DNA from: Thermoleptolyngbya sichuanensis A183 | Lineage (GTDB): Bacteria > Cyanobacteriota > Cyanobacteriia > Elainellales > Elainellaceae | Length of the DNA stretch: 64,000 bases | Reading direction: 5' to 3' | NCBI RefSeq assembly: GCF_013177315.1 | Contig: NZ_CP053661.1 | Location: 2,046,001 to 2,110,000, forward strand | Shown: positions 44,126-51,647 of the stretch, piece by piece | How the letters are laid out: each line of letters opens with the position of its first letter | Position numbering within the stretch: position 1 is the first letter of the stretch | Notes under the pieces: model-generated | What the model saw: only the letters and a program-made list of their open reading frames with translations | What the model was told of the DNA's origin: nothing | Databases searched by the model: none | Program-made: the position numbers and the translations under genes

Positions 44126-44224
44126 ACGATGTCAGAATTCAAGAAACTTTCGTATATTGGTTCTACAGGGATGCATTCCCTCTTGTGTTCATCTTTGTAT
44201 ACAAAAAGATAGTGTCCTTAGGGG

Positions 44225-44258
44225 GGTCAACTCTGTATCTAAGACTACAGAGTTGACC
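44225..44258. promoter_or_regulatory. 13-bp perfect inverted repeat upstream of GntR-type gene
   Basis: GGTCAACTCTGTA and TACAGAGTTGACC around an 8-nt spacer, about 28 bp before the regulator start and followed by TTTTCT. It could be the operator bound by the regulator (autoregulation and control of the Rieske genes), or a hairpin/terminator in its leader. Confidence 0.5.
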
Positions 44259-44285
44259 TTTTCTACTACATTTTGGAGTCGTCTT

Positions 44286-44990
44286 GTGGCTAAAGCTAGC
44301 GCTCAGGCTGCCAACGCAGACCGCAAACCCTCAGGCAGCAGTGTCGATCGCATCTATGAGCAACTCAGGCAAATGGCGATGAACTATCAGTTTCGCCCCG
44401 GTGAGCCGCTGAACGAGGTGGACTTGGCGGCCTCATTTTCCGTGAGCCGCACTCCTCTGCGGGAGGTGTTGAACCGTCTGGTGGCGGAGGGCTTGCTGGA
44501 TTTTGTGCCGCGCAAGGGCTTTTCTTGCAAGCCGCTGGATACGCAGCGCATATTTGACCTGTACGAAGTCCGCTGCGGACTGGAAATGATGAGCGCCCGA
44601 CTTGCCACCGAACGCGCCACCGATGCTGAGCTTCAGGACTTGCAGCAGCGCTGGAGCGCCATCTCAGGCTCTTTCTGTGACCTGACTGCTGTGGAATGTG
44701 CCCGCTGCGACGAGCAGTTTCATGAACAGATTGCCCAGCTTTCCCACAACGCTGAACTGTTGCGATCGCTCCAAAACGTGAATGCCCGCGCCCACTATCT
44801 ACGGCTGATTTCGATGGAGCAGGAACATTATCGTCGCACCACCTGCGCCGAGCACCGCCTGATTTTGCAGGCAATGGGCGATCGCAACGCTGAAGCCGCT
44901 GCCCACTGCATGTCGGCCCACGTCACGCTACGGCAGGAGGAGTTGGTGGAGGTCATTAAAGAGGCGATCGCCCGACTCTACATGACCTGA
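44286..44990 (+). CDS. GntR-family transcriptional regulator (FadR/FCD subgroup)
   Basis: 234 residues from GTG at 44286, preceded by GGAG at proper spacing; the open frame extends further left, but through repeat sequence. The winged helix-turn-helix is RIYEQLRQMAMNYQFRPGEP through LAASFSVSRTPLREVLNRLV. The FCD effector domain has the metal-binding-type residues (DEQFHEQIAQLSHN and EHRLILQAMGDRNAEAA with CMSAHV). Such regulators usually respond to carboxylic acids. It is divergent from the Rieske oxygenase pair, which it probably controls. Confidence 0.88.
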   Translation: MAKASAQAANADRKPSGSSVDRIYEQLRQMAMNYQFRPGEPLNEVDLAASFSVSRTPLREVLNRLVAEGLLDFVPRKGFSCKPLDTQRIFDLYEVRCGLEMMSARLATERATDAELQDLQQRWSAISGSFCDLTAVECARCDEQFHEQIAQLSHNAELLRSLQNVNARAHYLRLISMEQEHYRRTTCAEHRLILQAMGDRNAEAAAHCMSAHVTLRQEELVEVIKEAIARLYMT

Positions 44991-45050
44991 GATAACCTAA
45001 CCTGAGATAACCTGACCTGAGATAACCTGACCTGAGATAACTTGAGATGC
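44983..45050. repeat. Tandem repeat GACCTGAGATAACCT
   Basis: Four to five units of 15-17 bp, starting across the stop codon of the GntR-type gene. A second small repeat, TTGAGCGCTATATC type, follows at about 45093-45130. Confidence 0.8.
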
Positions 45051-45238
45051 AAAAAAGCTGCGTCAGAAAAGACTGCCGCAGCCTGGGGATTTGAGCGCTA
45101 TATCTTGAGCACTATATCTTGAGCGCTATGTCTAATGTTTTCCAGGATTACTGAATAGCAGGGCTTTTAGAGAGATAGAAACTGGCGTTACAGTATGTAA
45201 AGGAAGCTCGCTCTAGTCACGAGGTTAAATGCCCAGGC

Positions 45239-46903
45239 ATGAATCGCACCATCGTCTGGTTTCGGCGAGATTTGCGCGTCTTTGACCACGCGCCGCTGCA
45301 TCGGGCCGCCGCACGGGGCGCGGTGATCCCTGTGTTTGTGCTGGATCGGGCGCTGCTGCACCATCCCGAAACCGCCGTGGCGCGGGTGGCGTTTATGCTA
45401 GAGTGTCTGCACGCGCTGGATCAAGATTTGCGCGATCGCGGCGGGCGGCTGATCCTCCGCTCTGGCGATCCGGTTGAAATTCTGCCTCAGTTGGTGCGCG
45501 AAACCCAAGCCGAGGGCATTTATGCATACATCGACTTTGAGCGAATTTATGGACGGGTGCGCGATGCGCGGCTGAACCGGGCGCTGACGCAGCAGCAGAT
45601 GAAGATCCGCTGGTTTGAACCCGCCGCGACGACACCAGATCTGCTTCCCTACCCCAAATACCGAGAACTGTGGTATATCCACATGGCGCAGGAGATCGTG
45701 CCCGCTCCAACTCGCGTTGCCGTGCCCGATGATATTCCCAGCGAAGTCATTCCCAGCCTCAGCAACTTGGGACTGATTGCCGATGGCAAGCCGATTCCTC
45801 CCGGTGGCATCGCGCCTGCCCGGGCCCTGCTCCAAGAATTTCTTGCCGAAAAGAGCGATCGCTACTACTGGCAACTCTCTTATCCGGGCGCAGAGGCCAC
45901 ATCGGGGCTGAGTCCCTACATCAAATTCGGCGCGATTTCGGTGCGCGAGTGTGTGCAAACAACCCAGGCACAACTCAATGACGCGCCCGATTCGCGGGTG
46001 CAGCGCAGTCGGCAGCAGTTCATTGCACGGCTGCGGTGGGGCAGTGGCTTTGCCCAGCGGTTTCGCTACATGCCCCAATTGGAAGTGCGATCGCTCTATA
46101 CGGTCTTTGATGAAGACGGCTGGGCCTTTGACGAAGCGCTCTACGAAGCATGGCAGCAGGGCGAAACAGGCTTCCCCATTGTGGATGCAGCAGCCCGCTG
46201 TTTGCAGGAAACAGGCGGCTGGAAACAGCTAAACTTCCGCGTCCGCGCCATCTACTCCAGCTTTCTCAGTAACTTACTCGGCATGGACTGGCGCTATGGG
46301 GCGCTGCACTTTATGCGGCACTTGATCGATGGCGACTGCCCAATCGACCATTACCAGTGGGCCATGCAGGCAGGGGTAACGCACTGCGTCGATAAAACCT
46401 GGACCCGCATCTACAATCCGGAGCAAACAGCGGTGGATCGCTGCGACCCAGACGGACTATTCATCAAGCAATGGCTGCCCGAACTGGCGCACCTGTCGCC
46501 TGCGGAACTGGGAGTGCCGCCGCGCCAAAAAGACTACCCCCCGCCGGTCCTATCTTACAAAGCCGCCCGCCAGCGCCGTGTGCAGCAGCTAGAACGACAG
46601 CGGCAGGTGTTTCTGAATCAGGATAACGTGTTGCCTTATCTGGCGCGATTGCCCGACACGCTCACACCCTTTGGAGCAGATTTGTATGCCAGCGAAATCG
46701 CCTGGTCTCAAGCAAGTCCCTTAGATTTGTTTCCGCCGCCGCTCGACTTGGAAGCGCTGGATCTGGAACAGGCAAAGGCACTCCGCACCTGGTTTGTTGC
46801 CCATGTGGACATCGTGCCGCGCAAAGTGCCAAGCCGTAAGCGGAATGCGAAATCGAAAGCTCCTGTACCTGCCGATAGTGTTCAATTAAATCTGTTGGGT
46901 TAG
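45239..46903 (+). CDS. Divergent photolyase/cryptochrome-family protein
   Basis: 554 residues. The antenna domain begins RTIVWFRRDLRVFDHAPLHR. The C-terminal FAD-like domain has EATSGLSPYIKFGAISVREC, GETGFPIVDAAARCLQETGG, LNFRVRAIYSSFLSNLLGMD and YNPEQTAVDRCDPDGLFIKQ. The NGGWQW-type and adjacent WMHNR motifs of normal CPD photolyases are replaced (YQWAMQAGV and GGWKQLNFRVR), and a C-terminal extension of about 75 residues ends in basic sequence. It may be a cryptochrome or a photolyase with another lesion specificity. It stands alone; the RTX gene converges on it. Confidence 0.8.
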   Translation: MNRTIVWFRRDLRVFDHAPLHRAAARGAVIPVFVLDRALLHHPETAVARVAFMLECLHALDQDLRDRGGRLILRSGDPVEILPQLVRETQAEGIYAYIDFERIYGRVRDARLNRALTQQQMKIRWFEPAATTPDLLPYPKYRELWYIHMAQEIVPAPTRVAVPDDIPSEVIPSLSNLGLIADGKPIPPGGIAPARALLQEFLAEKSDRYYWQLSYPGAEATSGLSPYIKFGAISVRECVQTTQAQLNDAPDSRVQRSRQQFIARLRWGSGFAQRFRYMPQLEVRSLYTVFDEDGWAFDEALYEAWQQGETGFPIVDAAARCLQETGGWKQLNFRVRAIYSSFLSNLLGMDWRYGALHFMRHLIDGDCPIDHYQWAMQAGVTHCVDKTWTRIYNPEQTAVDRCDPDGLFIKQWLPELAHLSPAELGVPPRQKDYPPPVLSYKAARQRRVQQLERQRQVFLNQDNVLPYLARLPDTLTPFGADLYASEIAWSQASPLDLFPPPLDLEALDLEQAKALRTWFVAHVDIVPRKVPSRKRNAKSKAPVPADSVQLNLLG

Positions 46904-46922
46904 CATGTAGGAACGCAAATCG

Positions 46923-47801
46923 TCACGCCCCGATAAATCCTGTAAACACCTGACCAGATGCCAGACGGAATGGCCCACTGGGCAGAGATACGAACGTAGT
47001 AGTTCGCACATCTGCAATCAAATCTGTGACTCCGTTGCGAAACACAAACACGCCAAAACCACTGGCATTGCGCTGGGCTTGGTAGACTTCGCCTGCGCCA
47101 AGCTGAATCAGATCGCCTGGTGTAAAGTCTGTGATTAGCGCATAATCACGAATGCCGCCTGCATGGTAGTAGGAACCAGCGCGATCGCCCAGGACGAATC
47201 CATCCTGACCTGGCCCACCCGTTAAAATATCTACCTCCAAGAACCCTCTCGATCCCGCGCCAGCACCATTGAGAATGTCGATACCTGTGCCACCCACCAG
47301 GCGATCGCCACTCCCGCCACCAATCAGCACGTCATTGCCGCCCTGCCCGTCTAGAAAGTTGGTGCCGCTATTGCCCACAATGCGATCGCCATTTTGCGTC
47401 CCCCGCACGTTGACGAAATTCACCACGCTAAAGGTCAATGTCCCCAAAAACGGCACATTATTTACCGTCAAGCGGTTTGCCCCCAGATTCACATCAAAGG
47501 AAGCGGTGCGTCCACTAATTCCATCAATGGTGTTGGCAAACCCTGCTGCGCCAATCACCTGCTCGACACTATTGAGGCGATCGACCCCCAGCCCGCCCTT
47601 GTTAATAAATCCACCCGGCAGCAGCGTCATGGCTCGTCCCATGCGGCTGTAGTCGGCCGTGTCGAATCCATCGCCTCCCAGCATTTCATCATTGCCAACG
47701 GAGCCAGTGAGAATATCATTTCCGCCCAGTCCCAGCAGGCTATCGCTGCTGTTTGTCCCAAAAATCCGTTCCGAGCGGATGCTGCCAATGATGCGTGCCA
47801 T
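46923..47801 (-). CDS. RTX-type calcium-binding repeat protein
   Basis: 292 residues. Nonapeptide calcium-binding repeats (GGxGxDxLx type) occur in LGLGGNDILTGSVGND and FLDGQGGNDVLIGGGSGD, with an intervening beta-rich region and the C-terminal DYALITDFTPGDLIQLG motif common in cyanobacterial RTX proteins. No N-terminal signal is visible, so type I secretion is likely. An AGGAGG-like site (CGGAGG) lies before the ATG. The gene is 16 bp downstream of the sigma-like gene, so it is in that operon. Confidence 0.88.
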   Translation of the reverse strand: MARIIGSIRSERIFGTNSSDSLLGLGGNDILTGSVGNDEMLGGDGFDTADYSRMGRAMTLLPGGFINKGGLGVDRLNSVEQVIGAAGFANTIDGISGRTASFDVNLGANRLTVNNVPFLGTLTFSVVNFVNVRGTQNGDRIVGNSGTNFLDGQGGNDVLIGGGSGDRLVGGTGIDILNGAGAGSRGFLEVDILTGGPGQDGFVLGDRAGSYYHAGGIRDYALITDFTPGDLIQLGAGEVYQAQRNASGFGVFVFRNGVTDLIADVRTTTFVSLPSGPFRLASGQVFTGFIGA

Positions 47802-47817
47802 GTCTACCTCCGTAATG

Positions 47818-49287
47818 TTATGCGGCCAATTCAGTCGTCATGGTTTGTTCTAGATAGCGTCGGAAGCGTTGAGCCAGAAGTCCCTGAGAGCTGCGATTTG
47901 CCGTACTCGCCTCAGCGCTATCTGCGGTCATCAGCCGATCAATCTCAGCATCCAAAATGCTGTCAAGCTGAGAACCTAGGACATTCATGCTCCGTTCCTG
48001 GGCATATTCCGCAACCAGGTAATAAAGCTGTGTCTTCAGGCGTTCTCGAATTTGCTGACAGACGTGAATCCGCAGTTCGCGCAGCTTTAGCAGGCGAGAC
48101 ACCTGGGGCTGTCCGCCCATGCCTACCAGCGGTGCGATTTCGCCCATCGATCGCCCCTGGGTGTAGAACAGGTGCAGTGCTTTGAGAAACTGGCGATCGC
48201 GCTGTCCCCGCTGCCCTTGTAAATCCTGGAGGCGATCGCAAATCACCTGGGCGATCGCCCGATCCAGCACCGTTACCAACGCTTTGCGATAGTGCTGAAG
48301 AAACGCAGACTGGTTCTGCTCGGCTTCATCCGGTGCAGCAGCAGGCACATCTACAGATTCCAGCGGCTCGGTAGACGGCTGACGCTGACGCAGTTTTTGG
48401 GCCAGATTGCTCAGTTGAGCCATCACTTGCAGCGGAAAGCAGGGCTGCCCCGTCGTTTGTTGTAAATGCTGGGCAATGTCCTGGAGTTGCTGCGTCGTGG
48501 GCGTGGGGCACTTGCCACGATAGCCCCGTGATCGCACCTGGCGAAGCTGCTCAGAATATATGGCGTGGTAGCTTTCCAGCAGTTGACACGCCTGCTGAAT
48601 TTCAGCTTCGGTGAGGGCATAGCGCAAAGCGAGAGTGCGTCGAATCTGGCCCGTTGTAGCACTATTCAGGAGTGCCCAATCGCTAATTAAGTAAATTCCA
48701 CGCTCTTGCAAAAAAGCGTTCAGTTCTCGATGGTAAAAAACTTTGCGCTTTGTCCAGGTGCTTAGGCAAGTATTGCGCGACGGATCAAAGCTACCCAAAA
48801 TATCGTAGGCAAACGCTCGATAAACCGGGGAATCTGGCTCTGCCAGAGGCTGAAGAGGCCCATTCGGATTCCACGCGATCGGCGCGTCATCCAGCACCAG
48901 CGGCAGCAGATCGCTCAGTTGAAAGCCACCCCGCAGACCAAACCGACTGGCTAACTCAATGCAAACCTGCACAATTTGATGTGAAACATAGCAGCGCAGG
49001 CAAATTTCGGCGATCGCCCGTTCCGTTTCGCTGCCCGCTTTCCACAGCGTTATCAACTGCTGCTGAAGCTGTTTGTGCGACGAGAAGGGATTTGCCGCAT
49101 CCAGGCAGTTTTCTTGTAAAAATGCCTTTGCTGGCAGGCTCGTCTGCGTCTTGCGTGCGCCGGAGGACGTTAGCGTGATCTGCGTATAGTAGGGACGCAA
49201 CAGGCTAGACGACGGACGAATCATTACCGAGGGCGTTGCAGAGAGACAAGCAGGATTCATGGACTTGTAAAGGGGGGTTACAGACAC
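47818..49287 (-). CDS. Sigma-factor-like regulatory protein
   Basis: 489 residues from GTG at 49287, preceded by AGGAG at 7 bp; a TTG at 49332 is an inferior alternative. The region YDILGSFDPSRNTCLSTWTK followed by KRKVFYHRELNAFL resembles sigma region 2. LHLFYTQGRSMGEIAPLVGM and QPQVSRLLKLRELRIHVCQQ resemble region 4, and a possible C-terminal helical domain follows. It is not a canonical sigma factor. Linked to the RTX protein gene, it might control expression of surface or exported proteins. It is one of three sigma-like or HetZ-like regulators in the window. Confidence 0.65.
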   Translation of the reverse strand: MSVTPLYKSMNPACLSATPSVMIRPSSSLLRPYYTQITLTSSGARKTQTSLPAKAFLQENCLDAANPFSSHKQLQQQLITLWKAGSETERAIAEICLRCYVSHQIVQVCIELASRFGLRGGFQLSDLLPLVLDDAPIAWNPNGPLQPLAEPDSPVYRAFAYDILGSFDPSRNTCLSTWTKRKVFYHRELNAFLQERGIYLISDWALLNSATTGQIRRTLALRYALTEAEIQQACQLLESYHAIYSEQLRQVRSRGYRGKCPTPTTQQLQDIAQHLQQTTGQPCFPLQVMAQLSNLAQKLRQRQPSTEPLESVDVPAAAPDEAEQNQSAFLQHYRKALVTVLDRAIAQVICDRLQDLQGQRGQRDRQFLKALHLFYTQGRSMGEIAPLVGMGGQPQVSRLLKLRELRIHVCQQIRERLKTQLYYLVAEYAQERSMNVLGSQLDSILDAEIDRLMTADSAEASTANRSSQGLLAQRFRRYLEQTMTTELAA

Positions 49288-49459
49288 AGCGTTACTCCTG
49301 AATATGAATTTTGAGCAAGACAGACTGGACAAACGGGCGAGTCGCTTGCGTGAATGCAGATTGAAGAGATTAGGGATTAAAAGAAGACTGGGAGCTGATT
49401 CAAACTGGGAATGTGTTCAGGAACAGCCAAGATCCTAGTTCGTCTTAGCAAAATCTGAA

Positions 49460-49927
49460 TTACTCGGAAGGTTTTTCTGACGCTTGCTGAAGCTGGAAGC
49501 GATGATAAGCAAACGTGCTGCGAATCGCATTAATGAACGCAACACTGATAAGCGTCACAATCGCCATTCCGAAAAGATTAGTGGGCATCCCCGACAGATG
49601 CAGCAGAACGCGACTGAGCAGGTAAATCGATAAACCAGCGATCGCCGCAATTCTAGACATCCGCTGGATTCCCCAGGCGATCGCCCCATAGATCAACGCA
49701 TCCACAAACAGCAGCGGGTTAAAGACTTCATCCAGTTCTAATAGCTCTGAAGGCAGCGTGTTTTGCGTTGCGGCGATCGCAAATGCAGTGGTCACACCCG
49801 CCAAAATCAGCGAAGCAATCACGCCCTGACGAGCCACTCGATGGGCCGTTGCAATACTGTCAATTTCGGGAAACCACCTGTTTTCGCGGTTTGTAGCGTT
49901 GGCTTGCATAGCCGTTTGGAGTTTCAT
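49460..49927 (-). CDS. Multi-pass membrane protein (hypothetical)
   Basis: 155 residues from ATG at 49927, with GAGG upstream. Four hydrophobic segments are visible: GVIASLILAGVTTAFAIAA, PLLFVDALIYGAIAWGI, AAIAGLSIYLLSRVLL and MAIVTLISVAFINAIRSTFA. No family is recognised with confidence; the general layout resembles small DUF-type cyanobacterial membrane proteins. Confidence 0.6.
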   Translation of the reverse strand: MKLQTAMQANATNRENRWFPEIDSIATAHRVARQGVIASLILAGVTTAFAIAATQNTLPSELLELDEVFNPLLFVDALIYGAIAWGIQRMSRIAAIAGLSIYLLSRVLLHLSGMPTNLFGMAIVTLISVAFINAIRSTFAYHRFQLQQASEKPSE

Positions 49928-50334
49928 AATAAGCAACCTCAGAAGGTGGGTGAGTGTGTTGAGCGGTTAACTTAATCAGACCACGAACCTCTTTTGAAAG
50001 AACTACCCCTGGGCGCAAACCTGGTCGCACAGAAACACAATCCAGATTGCAGATTTGTGCATGTTGCAAAGCCGGGTCAAAATCTAGGCGAATAAAGCCG
50101 CCTGTATAAAGACGCTATGGTGTTTTCAGTTCGTTTTGCACCCTAAAATTCAGTAAGATTCTTCAGCAGTTCTTTCAAAAACTTCAACTTGGATGGGTGG
50201 CGCTGGCTATGGGCGGGGACGAGGATCGGTTCTCGATTTTGGATTTTCGATTGTGGATTGCTAGTCAAGCTCATTCGTCGCTCTGCCTAGGAGATAGAGA
50301 TAGGGAGCCTATAGCTAGCCGCTCACGAGTAGCG
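49928..50334. other. Intergenic region, no feature assigned
   Basis: About 400 bp. Nothing convincing beyond a short TTTTGGATTTTCGATTGTGG repeat-like stretch near 50236-50258 and a HIP1 site at the right end. Confidence 0.4.
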
Positions 50335-50730
50335 CTAGGAGGGGCGATCGCCCTTGATGAACAGTTCGCAGGCTGCTGCATGGTTGCCATAGTCAGTTTG
50401 AAACTCGCGCTCAAACAGCGCCTTGGTCTTGGCAAAGCCCGACTCGCTGCCCGCACCAGGAAGATGTTCGGCCACAGCGCGATCGCCAAACAGCAGCGCC
50501 ATGTCCTGAGCAAATTCTGGCTGCTCCATGTGCTGGTGCAGTACGTTATCAATTGCGTCTGTGGGAACTGCGACCAGTCCCGGATTTTGCGATAACAAAA
50601 ATAGGAGTCCAGCGTATTGGGCGATCGCTTTTACGGAGTATGAACCGGAGCGCTCCATCCGAGCCAAAAAAGACTGGAGCGACTGATGAAATGCGGGATT
50701 TTTAGCCTGAATGATGGCGAGAATATTCAT
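50335..50730 (-). CDS. Small soluble protein, GRDP-like region (hypothetical)
   Basis: 131 residues from ATG at 50730 (MNILAIIQAKNPAFHQSLQS); the upstream in-frame start at 50832 is less likely. The motif VDEVWHLHI-like AIDNVLHQHMEQPEFAQDMA and FGDRAVAEHLPGAGSESGFA recalls the conserved part of glycine-rich-domain-containing (GRDP-like) proteins. Function is unknown. Confidence 0.6.
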   Translation of the reverse strand: MNILAIIQAKNPAFHQSLQSFLARMERSGSYSVKAIAQYAGLLFLLSQNPGLVAVPTDAIDNVLHQHMEQPEFAQDMALLFGDRAVAEHLPGAGSESGFAKTKALFEREFQTDYGNHAAACELFIKGDRPS

Positions 50731-51304
50731 AGGATTAGACCTCATACATCGGGGGGTTGATAGGAGGCTTGGTTTAATCAGGCTATTTTTGCTGTCAGAA
50801 GCCTGATGGTAATAACACAATTCGACAAGCAAGCATTATGAAAATCAAACTGGTTTTCAGGTCAACTTTCTGTCTACTCGTTAGGAAGAAATCAGGTAAA
50901 AAAGACCAGGCTACGAAAATGGTGAATAGAGATTTCGCCCTTCGGGAACGTTGACAGAAATCAAGTGGGAACTTTTTGGAGGCTGTTAGGTCTTGATTAA
51001 CTTGCTCCTTCAATACCTCTATAGAACTATGGATGGACGAGTTATGCGATACCCATCCCCGTAGACTCCTTCGCAGAGAAGCACCAACGGATTTGCGTTT
51101 TCACGTAGGTCGGTTTGCCAAATTGAAAAATGTGCGCTTTTGCGTATCTCTCTCTTGAGGCAGACCTGGTATGATAGCGACCGAGCTTGAGCAGTCTAAA
51201 TGTTCCGGTTCGCAGTATCGATCCTCTGATCGATCTTTTGATCGATCAGAGGATCGATTAGAAGCTACTCAGAAGTTGGTTCTTCATTTGCCTGTTTTGT
51301 ATTT
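50731..51304. other. Intergenic region upstream of signalling unit
   Basis: 574 bp with no clear gene. Contains the long hairpin at 51217. Promoters for divergent neighbours are expected here. Confidence 0.45.
51217..51258. promoter_or_regulatory. Perfect 19-bp inverted repeat with TTTT loop
   Basis: ATCGATCCTCTGATCGATC at 51217-51235 pairs with GATCGATCAGAGGATCGAT at 51240-51258. It is rich in GATC and CGATCG-like words. It lies 46 bp before the start of the small exported protein and could be an operator or a leader hairpin. No T-run follows, so a terminator is unlikely. Confidence 0.6.
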
Positions 51305-51643
51305 ATGAAGCCCTTATTGTTTAAGGCAGTCGTTCTTCTGCCAGTTCTTTGTCTCACCAGCCTGCTTTCGATTGGCTGGGTTGCGTTTCCGGCGATCGCC
51401 CAAACGCTGCAAGGTCGGGGACAAATTGTGAGCGGCCCAGGGCAGGGCAGTGTAGTGCAAATTAGCCTGACGATTAATGGCAACCAGGTGACCTTTCATA
51501 GCGGGCCCTCTCAAGGACAAACCGCACAAATCCAAAATGGAGTAGCGAGAACTCCTGACGGCAATGTATGGCAATTTGCTCAAGGACGCAGACAGGTAAC
51601 GCTCTATTCTGGCAATCGCGTGATTGTCTACGTTCTGCGGTGA
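51305..51643 (+). CDS. Small exported protein (hypothetical)
   Basis: 112 residues. A signal peptide is clear (basic MKPLLFK, hydrophobic core, probable cleavage after AFPAIA). The mature part is beta-rich, with GPGQGSVVQISLTINGNQVT and repeated GPSQGQTAQIQNG-type words. It is the first gene of the unit with the CHASE2 histidine kinase (start 4 bp after its stop). Because the kinase has an extracytoplasmic CHASE2 region, this protein could be its ligand or partner; that is inference. Confidence 0.75.
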   Translation: MKPLLFKAVVLLPVLCLTSLLSIGWVAFPAIAQTLQGRGQIVSGPGQGSVVQISLTINGNQVTFHSGPSQGQTAQIQNGVARTPDGNVWQFAQGRRQVTLYSGNRVIVYVLR

Positions 51644-51647
51644 AGCC

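Noticed and set aside
44225-44262. Rho-independent terminator (hairpin followed by TTTTCT)
   Set aside because: No plus-strand gene ends just upstream, and the T-run is short; an operator or leader element is more likely.
51217-51258. Terminator of an upstream gene
   Set aside because: No T-run follows the stem, and the nearest upstream gene is on the other strand.
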